DNA of 8,561 nt from CAWJHE01 sp964614855 (GCA_964614855.1 CAZTMX010000123.1:1-8561), one strand, 5' to 3'; positions 1-6,002 are shown, numbered from the stretch's first letter. Notes: a model not told the origin generated them from the sequence alone. Made by a program: numbers and translations.

Positions 1-559
1 GGTCCATCACTGCACCGGGGGTTTGTAAGATCAACAGGAATTCAGCTTGCTCATCAAATGGGTTGCGCCAAAGGTGCGGAAAACCGGCTTCAAAGAGCAG
101 AAAATCGCCTTGCTCCACAAGGTACACGGTGCCGTCAATCAGGTATTCAAATTTACCCTGCAAGCAGTAGACGACTTCATGACCGGTATGGATGACCTGG
201 CGCTCTCCGCTGCTGGTGTGTGGCGACAGCTTTACCAAAAAAGGCTCAATCTCCTGGGATTGGATGCGGCTGCCGATGCTTTCGATATGCACACCCTGGC
301 TTTCCATGGCTGTTCTATCGGCGGGTTTTACATGCAGGATCTTCTGCTCCGATTCTTCTTCGAAGAAAAAGCTGATGCGCACACGCAGTGCACCCGCCAG
401 GGTTTGCAGAGTGGAAATACTGGGGGAAATTTCATCCCTTTCGATCAGGCTGATTGAATTTGGCGAGATGCCGGCTAATTGCGCCAATGACCGCTGCGAT
501 AAATTTCTCTCGGAGCGCAGGCTGCGCAGTCTGTCACCCACTGTTCGCTGTGCTTTCAT
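1..559 (-). CDS. XRE-family HTH regulator with C-terminal cupin domain (3' end cut by window edge)
   Basis: I translated the minus strand from the ATG at 559; 186 codons are open to the window edge with no stop. Residues 7-60 form an XRE/Cro-type helix-turn-helix domain (LSQRSLAQLAG ... SPNSISLIERDEISPS). Residues about 105-180 form a small-molecule-binding cupin barrel with motif 1 around H124, H127 and E128 (HTGHEVVYCLQG) and motif 2 around H162 (GDFLLFEAGFPHLW). This architecture is common in bacterial regulators that bind a ligand in the cupin and repress a nearby operon. An AGGAG ribosome site (572-568) sits 8 nt before the start, supporting it. The gene is divergent from the respiratory operon starting at 844, so it probably controls that operon, itself, or both. 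It is a distant paralog of the regulator at 7520-8161; both carry a Cys in the same cupin strand (YCLQG here, FCLEG there). The ligand is unknown. Only the last few codons are likely missing, judging by typical length of about 190 residues. Confidence 0.9.
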   Translation of the reverse strand, partial: MKAQRTVGDRLRSLRSERNLSQRSLAQLAGISPNSISLIERDEISPSISTLQTLAGALRVRISFFFEEESEQKILHVKPADRTAMESQGVHIESIGSRIQSQEIEPFLVKLSPHTSSGERQVIHTGHEVVYCLQGKFEYLIDGTVYLVEQGDFLLFEAGFPHLWRNPFDEQAEFLLILQTPGAVMD

Positions 560-582
560 TTGATGATCTCCTGGTAATGTTT

Positions 583-601
583 GACATTCACTGTGAATAT
601 C
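583..601. promoter_or_regulatory. Palindrome, probable operator of the leftward XRE-cupin gene
   Basis: The core ATTCAC-T-GTGAAT (586-598) is a perfect palindrome around a single central base. With one mismatch per arm it extends to GA..TC at the ends, giving 9-bp arms. It lies 24 bp upstream of the start codon of the XRE-cupin gene and would overlap the transcription start of the proposed minus-strand promoter. XRE-type dimers usually bind such palindromes and often repress themselves. Assigning it to this regulator is inference; the symmetry is seen directly. Confidence 0.55.
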
Positions 602-627
602 ATACCAAAACACAGGAAAACACACAA
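599..627 (-). promoter_or_regulatory. Candidate promoter of the XRE-cupin gene
   Basis: Read on the minus strand, TTGTGT (627-622) and TATGAT (604-599) are separated by 17 bp and resemble -35 and -10 boxes. The -10 box is a good match and the -35 box is weak (TTG only). The predicted start near 592 would fall within the 583-601 palindrome, and the gene starts at 559. AT-rich DNA yields such matches by chance, so this is tentative. Confidence 0.4.
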
Positions 628-638
628 TATTTTGGTAT
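602..638. repeat. Perfect 9-bp inverted repeat with 19-bp spacer (ATACCAAAA / TTTTGGTAT)
   Basis: ATACCAAAA at 602-610 is the exact reverse complement of TTTTGGTAT at 630-638. The half-site centres are 28 bp apart. It overlaps the proposed minus-strand promoter and lies about 205 bp upstream of the operon's first gene. It could be a pair of half-sites for a regulator shared by both transcription units, or a hairpin. It is not followed by a T-run that would make it a convincing terminator. Confidence 0.5.
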
Positions 639-733
639 TAATTGATTTTTTCTGTCCCAGGAGTAAGAATTGACGCAAGATCTTATCAATATTTAGGCCA
701 TTTCACACAATTAAATGTATCATAATATCCTTA

Positions 734-761
734 TTTACGTTATAATACACAATATTATAGT
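734..761 (+). promoter_or_regulatory. Candidate promoter of the respiratory operon with an inverted repeat in its spacer
   Basis: TTTACG (734-739) and TATAGT (756-761) are 16 bp apart and resemble sigma-70-type -35 and -10 boxes. Transcription would start near 768, leaving a leader of about 75 nt before the ATG at 844. An AT-rich inverted repeat, TATAATA-CACAA-TATTATA (741-759), fills the spacer and touches the -10 box, where a bound repressor would block RNA polymerase. ArsR-family regulators commonly use AT-rich inverted repeats at such positions, and an ArsR gene ends this operon. The promoter call is tentative because the whole region is AT-rich. Confidence 0.4.
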
Positions 762-843
762 TATCCTTACGGGGTTTCCTCATGTGGGATAACAAACCCG
801 AGTTTGGATCCACCATTGATACTTTTCGTTTCAGGAGGCTTGC

Positions 844-1710
844 ATGCAACGAAAAAACCTGGTTCGCCTTCTCGCCGCAGCTTGCGCACTAGTGCTGGTA
901 TTTTCTACCGCCTGGCTGATAACAGCCGGCCCAGCCAGCGCCCAATGCGGTTCACAGGCATCATCCTGTAAAAACTGTCACGAGGTACAGGGACAAATGC
1001 CGGTCAACAGCGACGGCACCGCATGGCACACCGCCCATGCCTTCGGCGATTTTTGCCATATCTGCCACGCCGGCAACAACCAGGCCATGGATATCAACCT
1101 GGCACACACGGGCATGGTCCCGCCGCTGTCGGATATCAAAGCCGGCTGTTTACAGTGCCATCCGACCGATTACGAAGCGCTGGCACAAGGGTATGCGGAT
1201 ACTTTGGGGGTTGAAATCGGCGCAGTCAGCGCCCCTATAGCAAGTGCTCCGAGCAGCGATGCCGCAGCCCAGCCTGAGGGCTCAGGCAGCACCGTTGCGC
1301 CAGTCAGCACAGCAAACCTGCCTGCGCTGGGAGGCTCGACCGAGCTGGCGGTGAACGATCCAAACCTGGTAGATTTTGCGGCGCGTTATGATGAGATCGT
1401 GCTGGGCAAAAAGCCGGTAAACATGGGCAATGCCATCCTGATAGGGCTCATCGGGCTGGTGCTGGTGGGCGGGGGTGGTTTTGTGATCAAGAACGAGGAC
1501 TGGCTGGATATTTCTGCGCTTCGTAGCGAAAAAGTTGAAGGCCACCATTCACAAGACATCGTTTCGATGCTGCCCGATCTGGAAAAAATCGATCCAAAGA
1601 ACCGGAAAAAATTGGCGGAGGCGGTTTCTAACCCCGTTCAACTGGAAAAGGCTCTTAAGTTGTTTGACATCCTCAGTGAAGAACAAAAAACACAGGAAGG
1701 ACCACGATGA
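844..1710 (+). CDS. Membrane-anchored triheme cytochrome c
   Basis: This 288-residue protein has an N-terminal Sec signal peptide (about residues 1-33, with a predicted cut after ASA). Three CxxCH heme-attachment motifs follow: CKNCH (42-46), CHICH (71-75) and CLQCH (102-106). Extra histidines (H62, H65, H88) could be distal heme ligands. After a low-complexity Ala/Ser/Pro-rich linker (about 120-170) a single membrane helix spans about 197-216. A charged tail of about 70 residues follows, predicted to be cytoplasmic and partly helical. The hemes would face outside the membrane. The start is supported by AGGAGG 5 nt upstream. It is the first gene of the operon; in the true genome its TGA probably overlaps the next ATG as ATGA. 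Its likely job is electron transfer to or from the Mo enzyme encoded downstream, or to another carrier. I do not recognise a named family. C35, just after the signal peptide, is not part of a heme motif, and the preceding residues do not make a convincing lipobox. Confidence 0.88.
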   Translation: MQRKNLVRLLAAACALVLVFSTAWLITAGPASAQCGSQASSCKNCHEVQGQMPVNSDGTAWHTAHAFGDFCHICHAGNNQAMDINLAHTGMVPPLSDIKAGCLQCHPTDYEALAQGYADTLGVEIGAVSAPIASAPSSDAAAQPEGSGSTVAPVSTANLPALGGSTELAVNDPNLVDFAARYDEIVLGKKPVNMGNAILIGLIGLVLVGGGGFVIKNEDWLDISALRSEKVEGHHSQDIVSMLPDLEKIDPKNRKKLAEAVSNPVQLEKALKLFDILSEEQKTQEGPR

Positions 1711-1720
1711 AAAGCTTGCT
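1666..1720 (+). repeat. Left copy of a 55-bp duplicate flanking the N gap (assembly overlap)
   Basis: These 55 bases are identical to 1821-1875. They cover the last codons of the cytochrome gene and the first 14 bases of the first YeeE/YedE gene (ATG at 1707). Exact identity ending right at the gap indicates one genomic sequence present at the ends of two contigs, not a biological repeat. Confidence 0.93.
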
Positions 1721-1820
1721 NNNNNNNNNNNNNNNNNNNNNNNNNNNNNNNNNNNNNNNNNNNNNNNNNNNNNNNNNNNNNNNNNNNNNNNNNNNNNNNN
1801 NNNNNNNNNNNNNNNNNNNN
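1721..1820. other. 100-N scaffold gap, probably spurious
   Basis: The run is exactly 100 N, a conventional placeholder for unknown gap length. Both sides carry the same 55-bp sequence, so the flanking contigs overlap and should be merged. Removing the Ns and one copy (155 bp) gives a continuous cytochrome to YeeE/YedE junction with an ATGA stop/start overlap. No gene is expected to be lost here. Confidence 0.9.
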
Positions 1821-1875
1821 GACATCCTCAGTGAAGAACAAAAAACACAGGAAGGACCACGATGAAAAGCTTGCT
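1821..1875 (+). repeat. Right copy of the 55-bp duplicate flanking the N gap
   Basis: Identical to 1666-1720. It repeats the cytochrome 3' end and carries the complete start of the first YeeE/YedE gene (ATG at 1862), which continues without interruption. It is treated as an assembly overlap. Confidence 0.93.
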
Positions 1876-2419
1876 AAATTACCTGCGCAAAGAACTCTGG
1901 TCTCCATACATTGCCGGCGCCTTGCTGGGCGTGGTGGGCGTTCTGGCGGTCTGGTTAAGCGACAGCCTGCTGGGCGCATCCGGCGCCTTTGAAAATATCG
2001 CCGGTGCGATCGGCAAGCTGGTGGCTCCCGACCTCTTCAACAATATGTACTTCACCTACATCATGCCTCTCGATCCAACCTACGGCATCACCTACGGGGT
2101 GATGATGCTGATCGGGTTGTTCATTGGCGGGTTTGCCGGGGCAGCCAGCAGCAAAACCCTTTTATGGGGCAAGAAAGGCGCCGCCAACCCGGACAGCCAG
2201 TGGAAGCGTATCTTTGGACCGCAGACCTGGAAACGTTGGGTGTTGGCTTTTGTTGGCGCGATTATCCTGGAATATGCCGCCGGGATCGCTGGGGGCTGTA
2301 CCAGCGGGTTGGCCATCTCAGGCGGGATGCTGCTCGCCCCGGCCGCATTTCTTTTTATCATGGGAATGTTTATCTCAGGCATCGCCACTGCGCTGCTTGT
2401 CTACCGCAGGAGGTACTAA
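1862..2419 (+). CDS. YeeE/YedE (TsuA-like) transporter, first half-size protein
   Basis: This 185-residue integral membrane protein has about four to five hydrophobic helices (about 16-37, 76-95, 126-142, 155-180). The motif GIAGGCTSG (141-149) with Cys146 matches the conserved GGCTSG signature of the YeeE/YedE (DUF395) family. Characterised members import thiosulfate, and conserved cysteines line the path. Many members are single chains with two related halves; here the halves are separate genes, as in the PmpA/PmpB pairs of BigR-type operons. The partner follows immediately (TAA at 2417-2419, ATG at 2420), so the two are probably translated together and form one pore. The presence of a Mo respiratory enzyme downstream suggests a sulfur or selenium substrate, which is inference. 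The start is shared with the left copy before the gap and has GGAAGGA upstream. Confidence 0.87.
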   Translation: MKSLLNYLRKELWSPYIAGALLGVVGVLAVWLSDSLLGASGAFENIAGAIGKLVAPDLFNNMYFTYIMPLDPTYGITYGVMMLIGLFIGGFAGAASSKTLLWGKKGAANPDSQWKRIFGPQTWKRWVLAFVGAIILEYAAGIAGGCTSGLAISGGMLLAPAAFLFIMGMFISGIATALLVYRRRY

Positions 2420-3007
2420 ATGACAAACCTCATTATTGCACTGGTGTTGGGCTTTTTCTTTGGGTTCCTGCTGAATAAAGCCGGGCTGACCAGGTATTCC
2501 AAGATTGTCAATGTCTTCCGCTTCACCGATATGGCAGTGTTGCAGTTTATGATGACCGCCCTGGTGGTCGCCATGATCGGGCTGTACAGTCTGAAAGCGC
2601 TGGGGGTGGTGCAGTTTCCCAATATCCCAGCCACATATATCGCCGGAAACCTGATCGGCGGGCTGATCTTCGGCGTCGGGATGGCTTTGACCGGTTACTG
2701 ACCAGGTACCTGCGCCGCCGGCGGCGGCGAGGGCAAGCTCGATTATTTGATCCCCGGGTTTCTTGGGTTTACTGTTGGTGCAGTACTTTTTGGTTTGACC
2801 TACCAGCTGGTTTTTCCGCCAATTTCGGCAATCGCCAACTACGGCAACGTGGTCATTCCAGATTTGTGGAATGTCAGTCCATTTCTTTTCATCACCTTAT
2901 TTACACTAATCGCGCTTTTTCTTTTCTACCTGATCGACCGGGCTGGTCTTCAACGCAAGGAAAAAATCAGCGAAATGGGAGATAGCGATGATAAAAACGC
3001 TGTCTAG
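2420..3007 (+). CDS. YeeE/YedE transporter, second half-size protein, probable selenoprotein (Sec94 at in-frame TGA)
   Basis: The frame from ATG 2420 runs to TAG 3005-3007 with one internal TGA at 2699-2701 (codon 94). The protein would have 195 residues with about five membrane helices (about 3-18, 39-60, 73-93, 110-130, 152-172). The sequence around the TGA reads MALTGY-U-PGTCAAGGGEG. The family normally has Cys there (GYCPGT), a conserved residue on the thiosulfate path of TsuA-type proteins, so TGA replaces exactly that Cys. Both sides of the TGA are intact, in frame and family-like. A SECIS-like stem-loop follows. TGA is a normal stop elsewhere in the operon (1708-1710, 7155-7157) and Trp is encoded by TGG, so a changed genetic code is unlikely. 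A second Cys at position 98 makes a UPGTC pair. AGGAGG (2408-2413) supports the start, and the 3' end overlaps the next gene by 20 bp. The alternatives are a recent nonsense mutation or a sequencing error. Confidence 0.78.
2699..2733 (+). promoter_or_regulatory. Candidate bacterial SECIS element with its UGA codon
   Basis: Directly after the in-frame UGA (2699-2701), CGCCGCC (2713-2719) pairs perfectly with GGCGGCG (2723-2729) around the three-base loop GGC (2720-2722). Below it lie a G·A mismatch (2712/2730), a U·G pair (2711/2731) and two C-G pairs (2709-2710 with 2732-2733). Eighteen bases separate the UGA from the loop. That agrees with bacterial SECIS elements, in which SelB binds a small loop with a G at its start about 16-37 nt after the UGA. 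The spacing is close to that of E. coli fdhF. The unusually GC-rich codon choice here (GCC GCC GGC GGC GGC GAG) is consistent with selection on RNA structure, though the conserved Ala/Gly residues also contribute. No folding program was run. Confidence 0.65.
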
Positions 3008-5216
3008 ACGCGATACGCTAAAATTCGGTGCAGCCTCCGCCGCGGCGCTGGCAGCGGGCCAATTTGTCCCGCCCCAGGTCGCCCAGGCTGCCCGCCAAAA
3101 CGGTTTACTGAACGCCGATGGCGACGGCTACATTCCCAGCATGTGCGAAATGTGCGTCTGGCGCTGCGGTTTGATCGCCCGCGTGAAAAATGGGCGCGTG
3201 GTAAAGCTGGACGGCAACCCCGAACACCCGCATTCCAAAGGCAGGCTGTGCACACGCGGCCAATCCGGGCTGATGAACACCTACGACCCGGACCGCGTGC
3301 TGACACCCCTGATCCGCGTGGGCCAGCGCGGCGAAGGAAAATTCCGCAAAGCTTCCTGGGATGAAGCGCTGGACCTGACCGCCGGGTACATGCTGGCAAT
3401 CAAAGAAAAATACGGCGCTGAAGCCATGGTGTTTTCATCCACACATAACCTGAGCCAGGTGCAGTTCGAAAATTTGCTTTACGCTTTTGGCTCGCCCAAC
3501 TACGGCACGCAGCGCAGCCTGTGTTTCAATGCCATGATCGATGCATTCTTACTGACCTACGGCATCGAAGAACCTGAGCGCAATTATGAAGACGTTGAAT
3601 ATATCCTGATGGTGGGACGCAACATGATGGAGGCCATCTCCACATCGGAGACCAACGATCTGGCGCAGGCGCTCGATCGTGGGGCAAAATTGATCTACCT
3701 GGACCCCCGTTTCACCAAGACCGCAGCCAAGGCGACCGAGTGGATCCCCATCCGCCCTGGAACAGACTCTGCCTTTTTACTGGCGATGATCCATGAGATC
3801 ATCCAGGGTGATCTGTGCGATCATGAGTTTATGCTCAAAAATGCCGTCGGGTGCGAAGGTATTCGTGAAGCCATGCAGGAGTACACACCTGAATGGGCTG
3901 AAAAGATCACCGGTGTGCCTGCCAGCACCATCGCACGCATTGCCAAGGAATTTGGTGAAGCCAAACACAACGCCCTGGTACATCCTGGTTGGCGCACCTC
4001 GAATTTTGTCAATTCCTTCCAGGCAGAGCGTGCCATTGCCACCTTGAATGCCTTGAGCGGGAATGTGCTCACCCCGGGTGGTTGTCTGGTCACCGAAGTG
4101 GCAGCCGAAGGAGCTGGGCTGGGTGCACCACCGCAACCGGCTTACCCGCGCGTCTCCGCACTGCGATTGGACGGTGTGCCGTGGAAGTATCCCCTGGTAC
4201 CGCTCAAACTGGGCGTCTTCCAGGAGCTGCGCGACGCCATCCTCACCGGCGAGCCTTACCAGGCGCACGGTTGGTTTATCTCCAGGCAAAATCCGATCCA
4301 GGCGCTGCCCGACCGTAACAAGACACTGGAAGCCTTTGGCAAGATGGATTTTATTGCCACGGTAGATATCATCATGAACGACACCGCCTGGTTCTCGGAT
4401 GTGGTGCTGCCCGAAGCCTCCTATCTCGAACGCTACGACCCGCTGTTGACTTTGAAAGGCAAAGCCTACATACGCCAGCCGGTGATCGAGCCGCAAGGCG
4501 AAGCAAAATCCGCCCTGTGGATTTACAAACAACTTGGAGAACGCCTGGGGCTGGGGGATTACTTCCAATACGCGGACGATGAAGACTACGTCCGGCAGCA
4601 GCTGGCGCCGCTGGGCGCAAGCCTGGAATCGGTAAAATTCAAAGGCTATGCTGAGCTGCCGCACCAGGAAGAAAGCGAAGATATCACCTTTAATACCCCA
4701 TCGGGCAAGATCGAGTTGTACTCCGAGACACTGGCCAAAGCTGGTTTCTCCCCCTGGCCAACCTGGGAAGAGCCGCCGCAACCTGCGCCGGGGAAGTTTT
4801 ACCTGCTCACCGGAAAAGTAGCGCAGCACACCCAGTTTGCCACGCAGAACAACCAGCTGCTGCACAAATATTCCACCGAGCCGCGCTTGTGGATCAACCA
4901 TGATGTCGCCGCCTCGATGGGGATAGCGGACGGCGACTGGGTGGAGGTTGCATCCGAAGTGGGCAAGGCAAATACACCGGTCTTTGTGACCAAGGGTATC
5001 CGTCCGGATTGTGTGTACCTGACACCCGGATATGGACATCTTTCCAAAGGATTGACTACGGCCTTTGGCTTGGGGGTGAGCGATTCCGTGCTGCATGTCA
5101 CTTACACCGACCCGATCAGCGGCGGACAGGCGCTCAGCCAGACCTTTGTATCGGTCAATAAACTCAGCGGGGTAAACCCCGTGCCAAAGCGAAAACCGCT
5201 TTACTCCGGAGAGTAA
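2988..5216 (+). CDS. Tat-exported molybdopterin oxidoreductase, catalytic subunit (PsrA/PhsA-like)
   Basis: This 742-residue protein begins with a twin-arginine signal (SRRDTLKFG, residues 6-14, then an Ala-rich stretch to about 35), so it is folded and then exported. A [4Fe-4S] motif follows, with Cys53, Cys56, Cys60 and Cys88. The Mo-bis-MGD domain runs from about 100 to 590; Cys179 (QRSLCFNA) is the likely Mo ligand. The C-terminal dinucleotide-binding domain runs from about 603 to 725 (YLLTGKVAQHTQF). Length and order match the DMSO reductase superfamily, nearest in look to polysulfide, thiosulfate and tetrathionate reductase subunits. The exact substrate cannot be told from sequence. With the Fe-S and NrfD subunits downstream it would form a quinone-linked complex at the outer face of the membrane. 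The ATG is preceded by GGGAG (2977-2981) and lies inside the end of the YeeE/YedE gene, so translation is probably coupled. No residue expected of the family seems missing. Confidence 0.92.
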   Translation: MIKTLSRRDTLKFGAASAAALAAGQFVPPQVAQAARQNGLLNADGDGYIPSMCEMCVWRCGLIARVKNGRVVKLDGNPEHPHSKGRLCTRGQSGLMNTYDPDRVLTPLIRVGQRGEGKFRKASWDEALDLTAGYMLAIKEKYGAEAMVFSSTHNLSQVQFENLLYAFGSPNYGTQRSLCFNAMIDAFLLTYGIEEPERNYEDVEYILMVGRNMMEAISTSETNDLAQALDRGAKLIYLDPRFTKTAAKATEWIPIRPGTDSAFLLAMIHEIIQGDLCDHEFMLKNAVGCEGIREAMQEYTPEWAEKITGVPASTIARIAKEFGEAKHNALVHPGWRTSNFVNSFQAERAIATLNALSGNVLTPGGCLVTEVAAEGAGLGAPPQPAYPRVSALRLDGVPWKYPLVPLKLGVFQELRDAILTGEPYQAHGWFISRQNPIQALPDRNKTLEAFGKMDFIATVDIIMNDTAWFSDVVLPEASYLERYDPLLTLKGKAYIRQPVIEPQGEAKSALWIYKQLGERLGLGDYFQYADDEDYVRQQLAPLGASLESVKFKGYAELPHQEESEDITFNTPSGKIELYSETLAKAGFSPWPTWEEPPQPAPGKFYLLTGKVAQHTQFATQNNQLLHKYSTEPRLWINHDVAASMGIADGDWVEVASEVGKANTPVFVTKGIRPDCVYLTPGYGHLSKGLTTAFGLGVSDSVLHVTYTDPISGGQALSQTFVSVNKLSGVNPVPKRKPLYSGE

Positions 5217-5219
5217 ACG

Positions 5220-5999
5220 ATGATAAGAGAGCAAACCTACGGTTTCTTGATCGATGTTTCCCGCTGTATTGACTGCCGGGCGTGCCTGGTAGCGTGCAGT
5301 GTTGAAAACCAGGTGCCCATGGAAAATACCCGTATCTGGATAAAAGACAGCGGGGTGCAGGGTGATTTCCCAAATTTATACCAGTACACTGCGCCTTTCC
5401 ATTGTATGCACTGCGTTGACCCATCCTGTGTGTCTGCCTGTACGGTAGGCGCGTTGCAGCAAGATGATGACGGCGTGGTGATTTATGATGCCGACCGCTG
5501 TATCGGCTGCCGATACTGCATGTATGCCTGCCCGTTTGAAGTGCCCAATTTTCAATGGGACAAGCGGCTGGCGCTGATTGTAAAATGCGATTTCTGCATT
5601 GCCCGCCTGGCGGAAAACCAGAAACCCGCCTGCGCAGCCACCTGCCCCACCCTGGCGATCCAATTCGGTAAAAAAGATGAGATGCTGCAGCTGGCACACC
5701 AGCGCATCCAGGAGAATCCCGGGCGATATATCGAGCATGTGTATGGGGAAATTGAAAACGGCGGCACTGCTACCTTCTATATCAGCCCAGTAGACTATGA
5801 TCAGCTTGGTTTTCCAACCTCCGAGCGCACCGAATCACCAGCCCACTTCAACCGGCTGGTGACGCACGGCACACCCGCGGTAGCAGCAGGCGTAGCCATT
5901 GCCATGTCTGGAGCTTACCTGGCGATCAAACGCCAGTCCAAAGACAATGCAGCCGCCGGTTACACACATTCCGATCACTCAGAAAGCGAGGAGGTATAA
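5220..5999 (+). CDS. HybA-like electron-transfer protein with four [4Fe-4S] clusters and a C-terminal membrane anchor
   Basis: This 259-residue protein has sixteen cysteines in four groups: C16/19/22/26 (CIDCRACLVAC), C62/65/70/74, C94/97/100/104 (CIGCRYCMYAC) and C123/126/138/142. This is the standard four-cluster wire of Mo-enzyme and HybA-type subunits. The segment HVYGEIENGGTATFYIS (173-189) followed by a DQLGFP block is typical of HybA-like proteins. A hydrophobic helix at about 216-236 and a polar tail end the protein, suggesting an anchor. No N-terminal signal peptide is visible although the catalytic partner has a Tat signal; it may be exported bound to that partner. It passes electrons between the Mo subunit and the membrane subunit. 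GGAGAG (5208-5213) lies 6 nt before the ATG, and only 3 nt separate it from the upstream stop. Confidence 0.92.
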   Translation: MIREQTYGFLIDVSRCIDCRACLVACSVENQVPMENTRIWIKDSGVQGDFPNLYQYTAPFHCMHCVDPSCVSACTVGALQQDDDGVVIYDADRCIGCRYCMYACPFEVPNFQWDKRLALIVKCDFCIARLAENQKPACAATCPTLAIQFGKKDEMLQLAHQRIQENPGRYIEHVYGEIENGGTATFYISPVDYDQLGFPTSERTESPAHFNRLVTHGTPAVAAGVAIAMSGAYLAIKRQSKDNAAAGYTHSDHSESEEV

Positions 6000-6002
6000 G
6001 CC

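Larger units (their letters stand above)
560..843. other. Divergent AT-rich intergenic regulatory region
   Basis: No convincing gene lies here. The stretch is much richer in A and T than the flanking genes. It separates the leftward XRE-cupin gene from the rightward operon, so it must hold both promoters. It contains three inverted repeats (583-601, 602-638, 741-759), described separately. The word ACACAAT occurs three times in the same orientation, at 622-628, 705-711 and 747-753. The presumed 5' leader of the operon (about 768-843) has a weak GGGTTT / AAACCC complementarity (772-777 with 794-799). I do not recognise a riboswitch class in it. The operon's first ribosome site is AGGAGG at 833-838. 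Confidence 0.7.

Noticed and set aside
602..638. Inverted repeat as a rho-independent terminator
   Set aside because: The stem is AT-rich with a 19-base loop, lies in a divergent promoter region, and is not followed by a clean T-run on either strand.
47..645. Plus-strand open frames over the left regulator
   Set aside because: They oppose the XRE-cupin gene, which has clear HTH and cupin motifs and a ribosome site; none of the plus-strand frames shows a domain.
772..799. Leader hairpin (GGGTTT / AAACCC) as a riboswitch
   Set aside because: Six-base arms with a 16-base loop are expected by chance, and no known riboswitch core was recognised.
1666..1875. Direct repeat as a mobile-element or recombination mark
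   Set aside because: The copies abut a conventional 100-N gap and have exact identity of 55 bp, which is explained by overlapping contig ends.
2699..2701. Genome-wide recoding of TGA (as Trp or Gly)
   Set aside because: TGA is the natural stop of the cytochrome gene and of the NrfD gene in the same operon, and Trp is encoded by TGG throughout.
2747..3007. Separate small gene starting at TTG 2747
   Set aside because: It is the in-frame continuation of the transporter gene after the TGA. It has no convincing ribosome site, and its start lies inside the conserved family region.
3777..5234. 485-codon open frame on the minus strand
   Set aside because: It lies entirely opposite the Mo oxidoreductase gene, whose signal, Fe-S and cofactor motifs are clear. 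Its translation shows no recognisable domain, so it is a codon-bias shadow.
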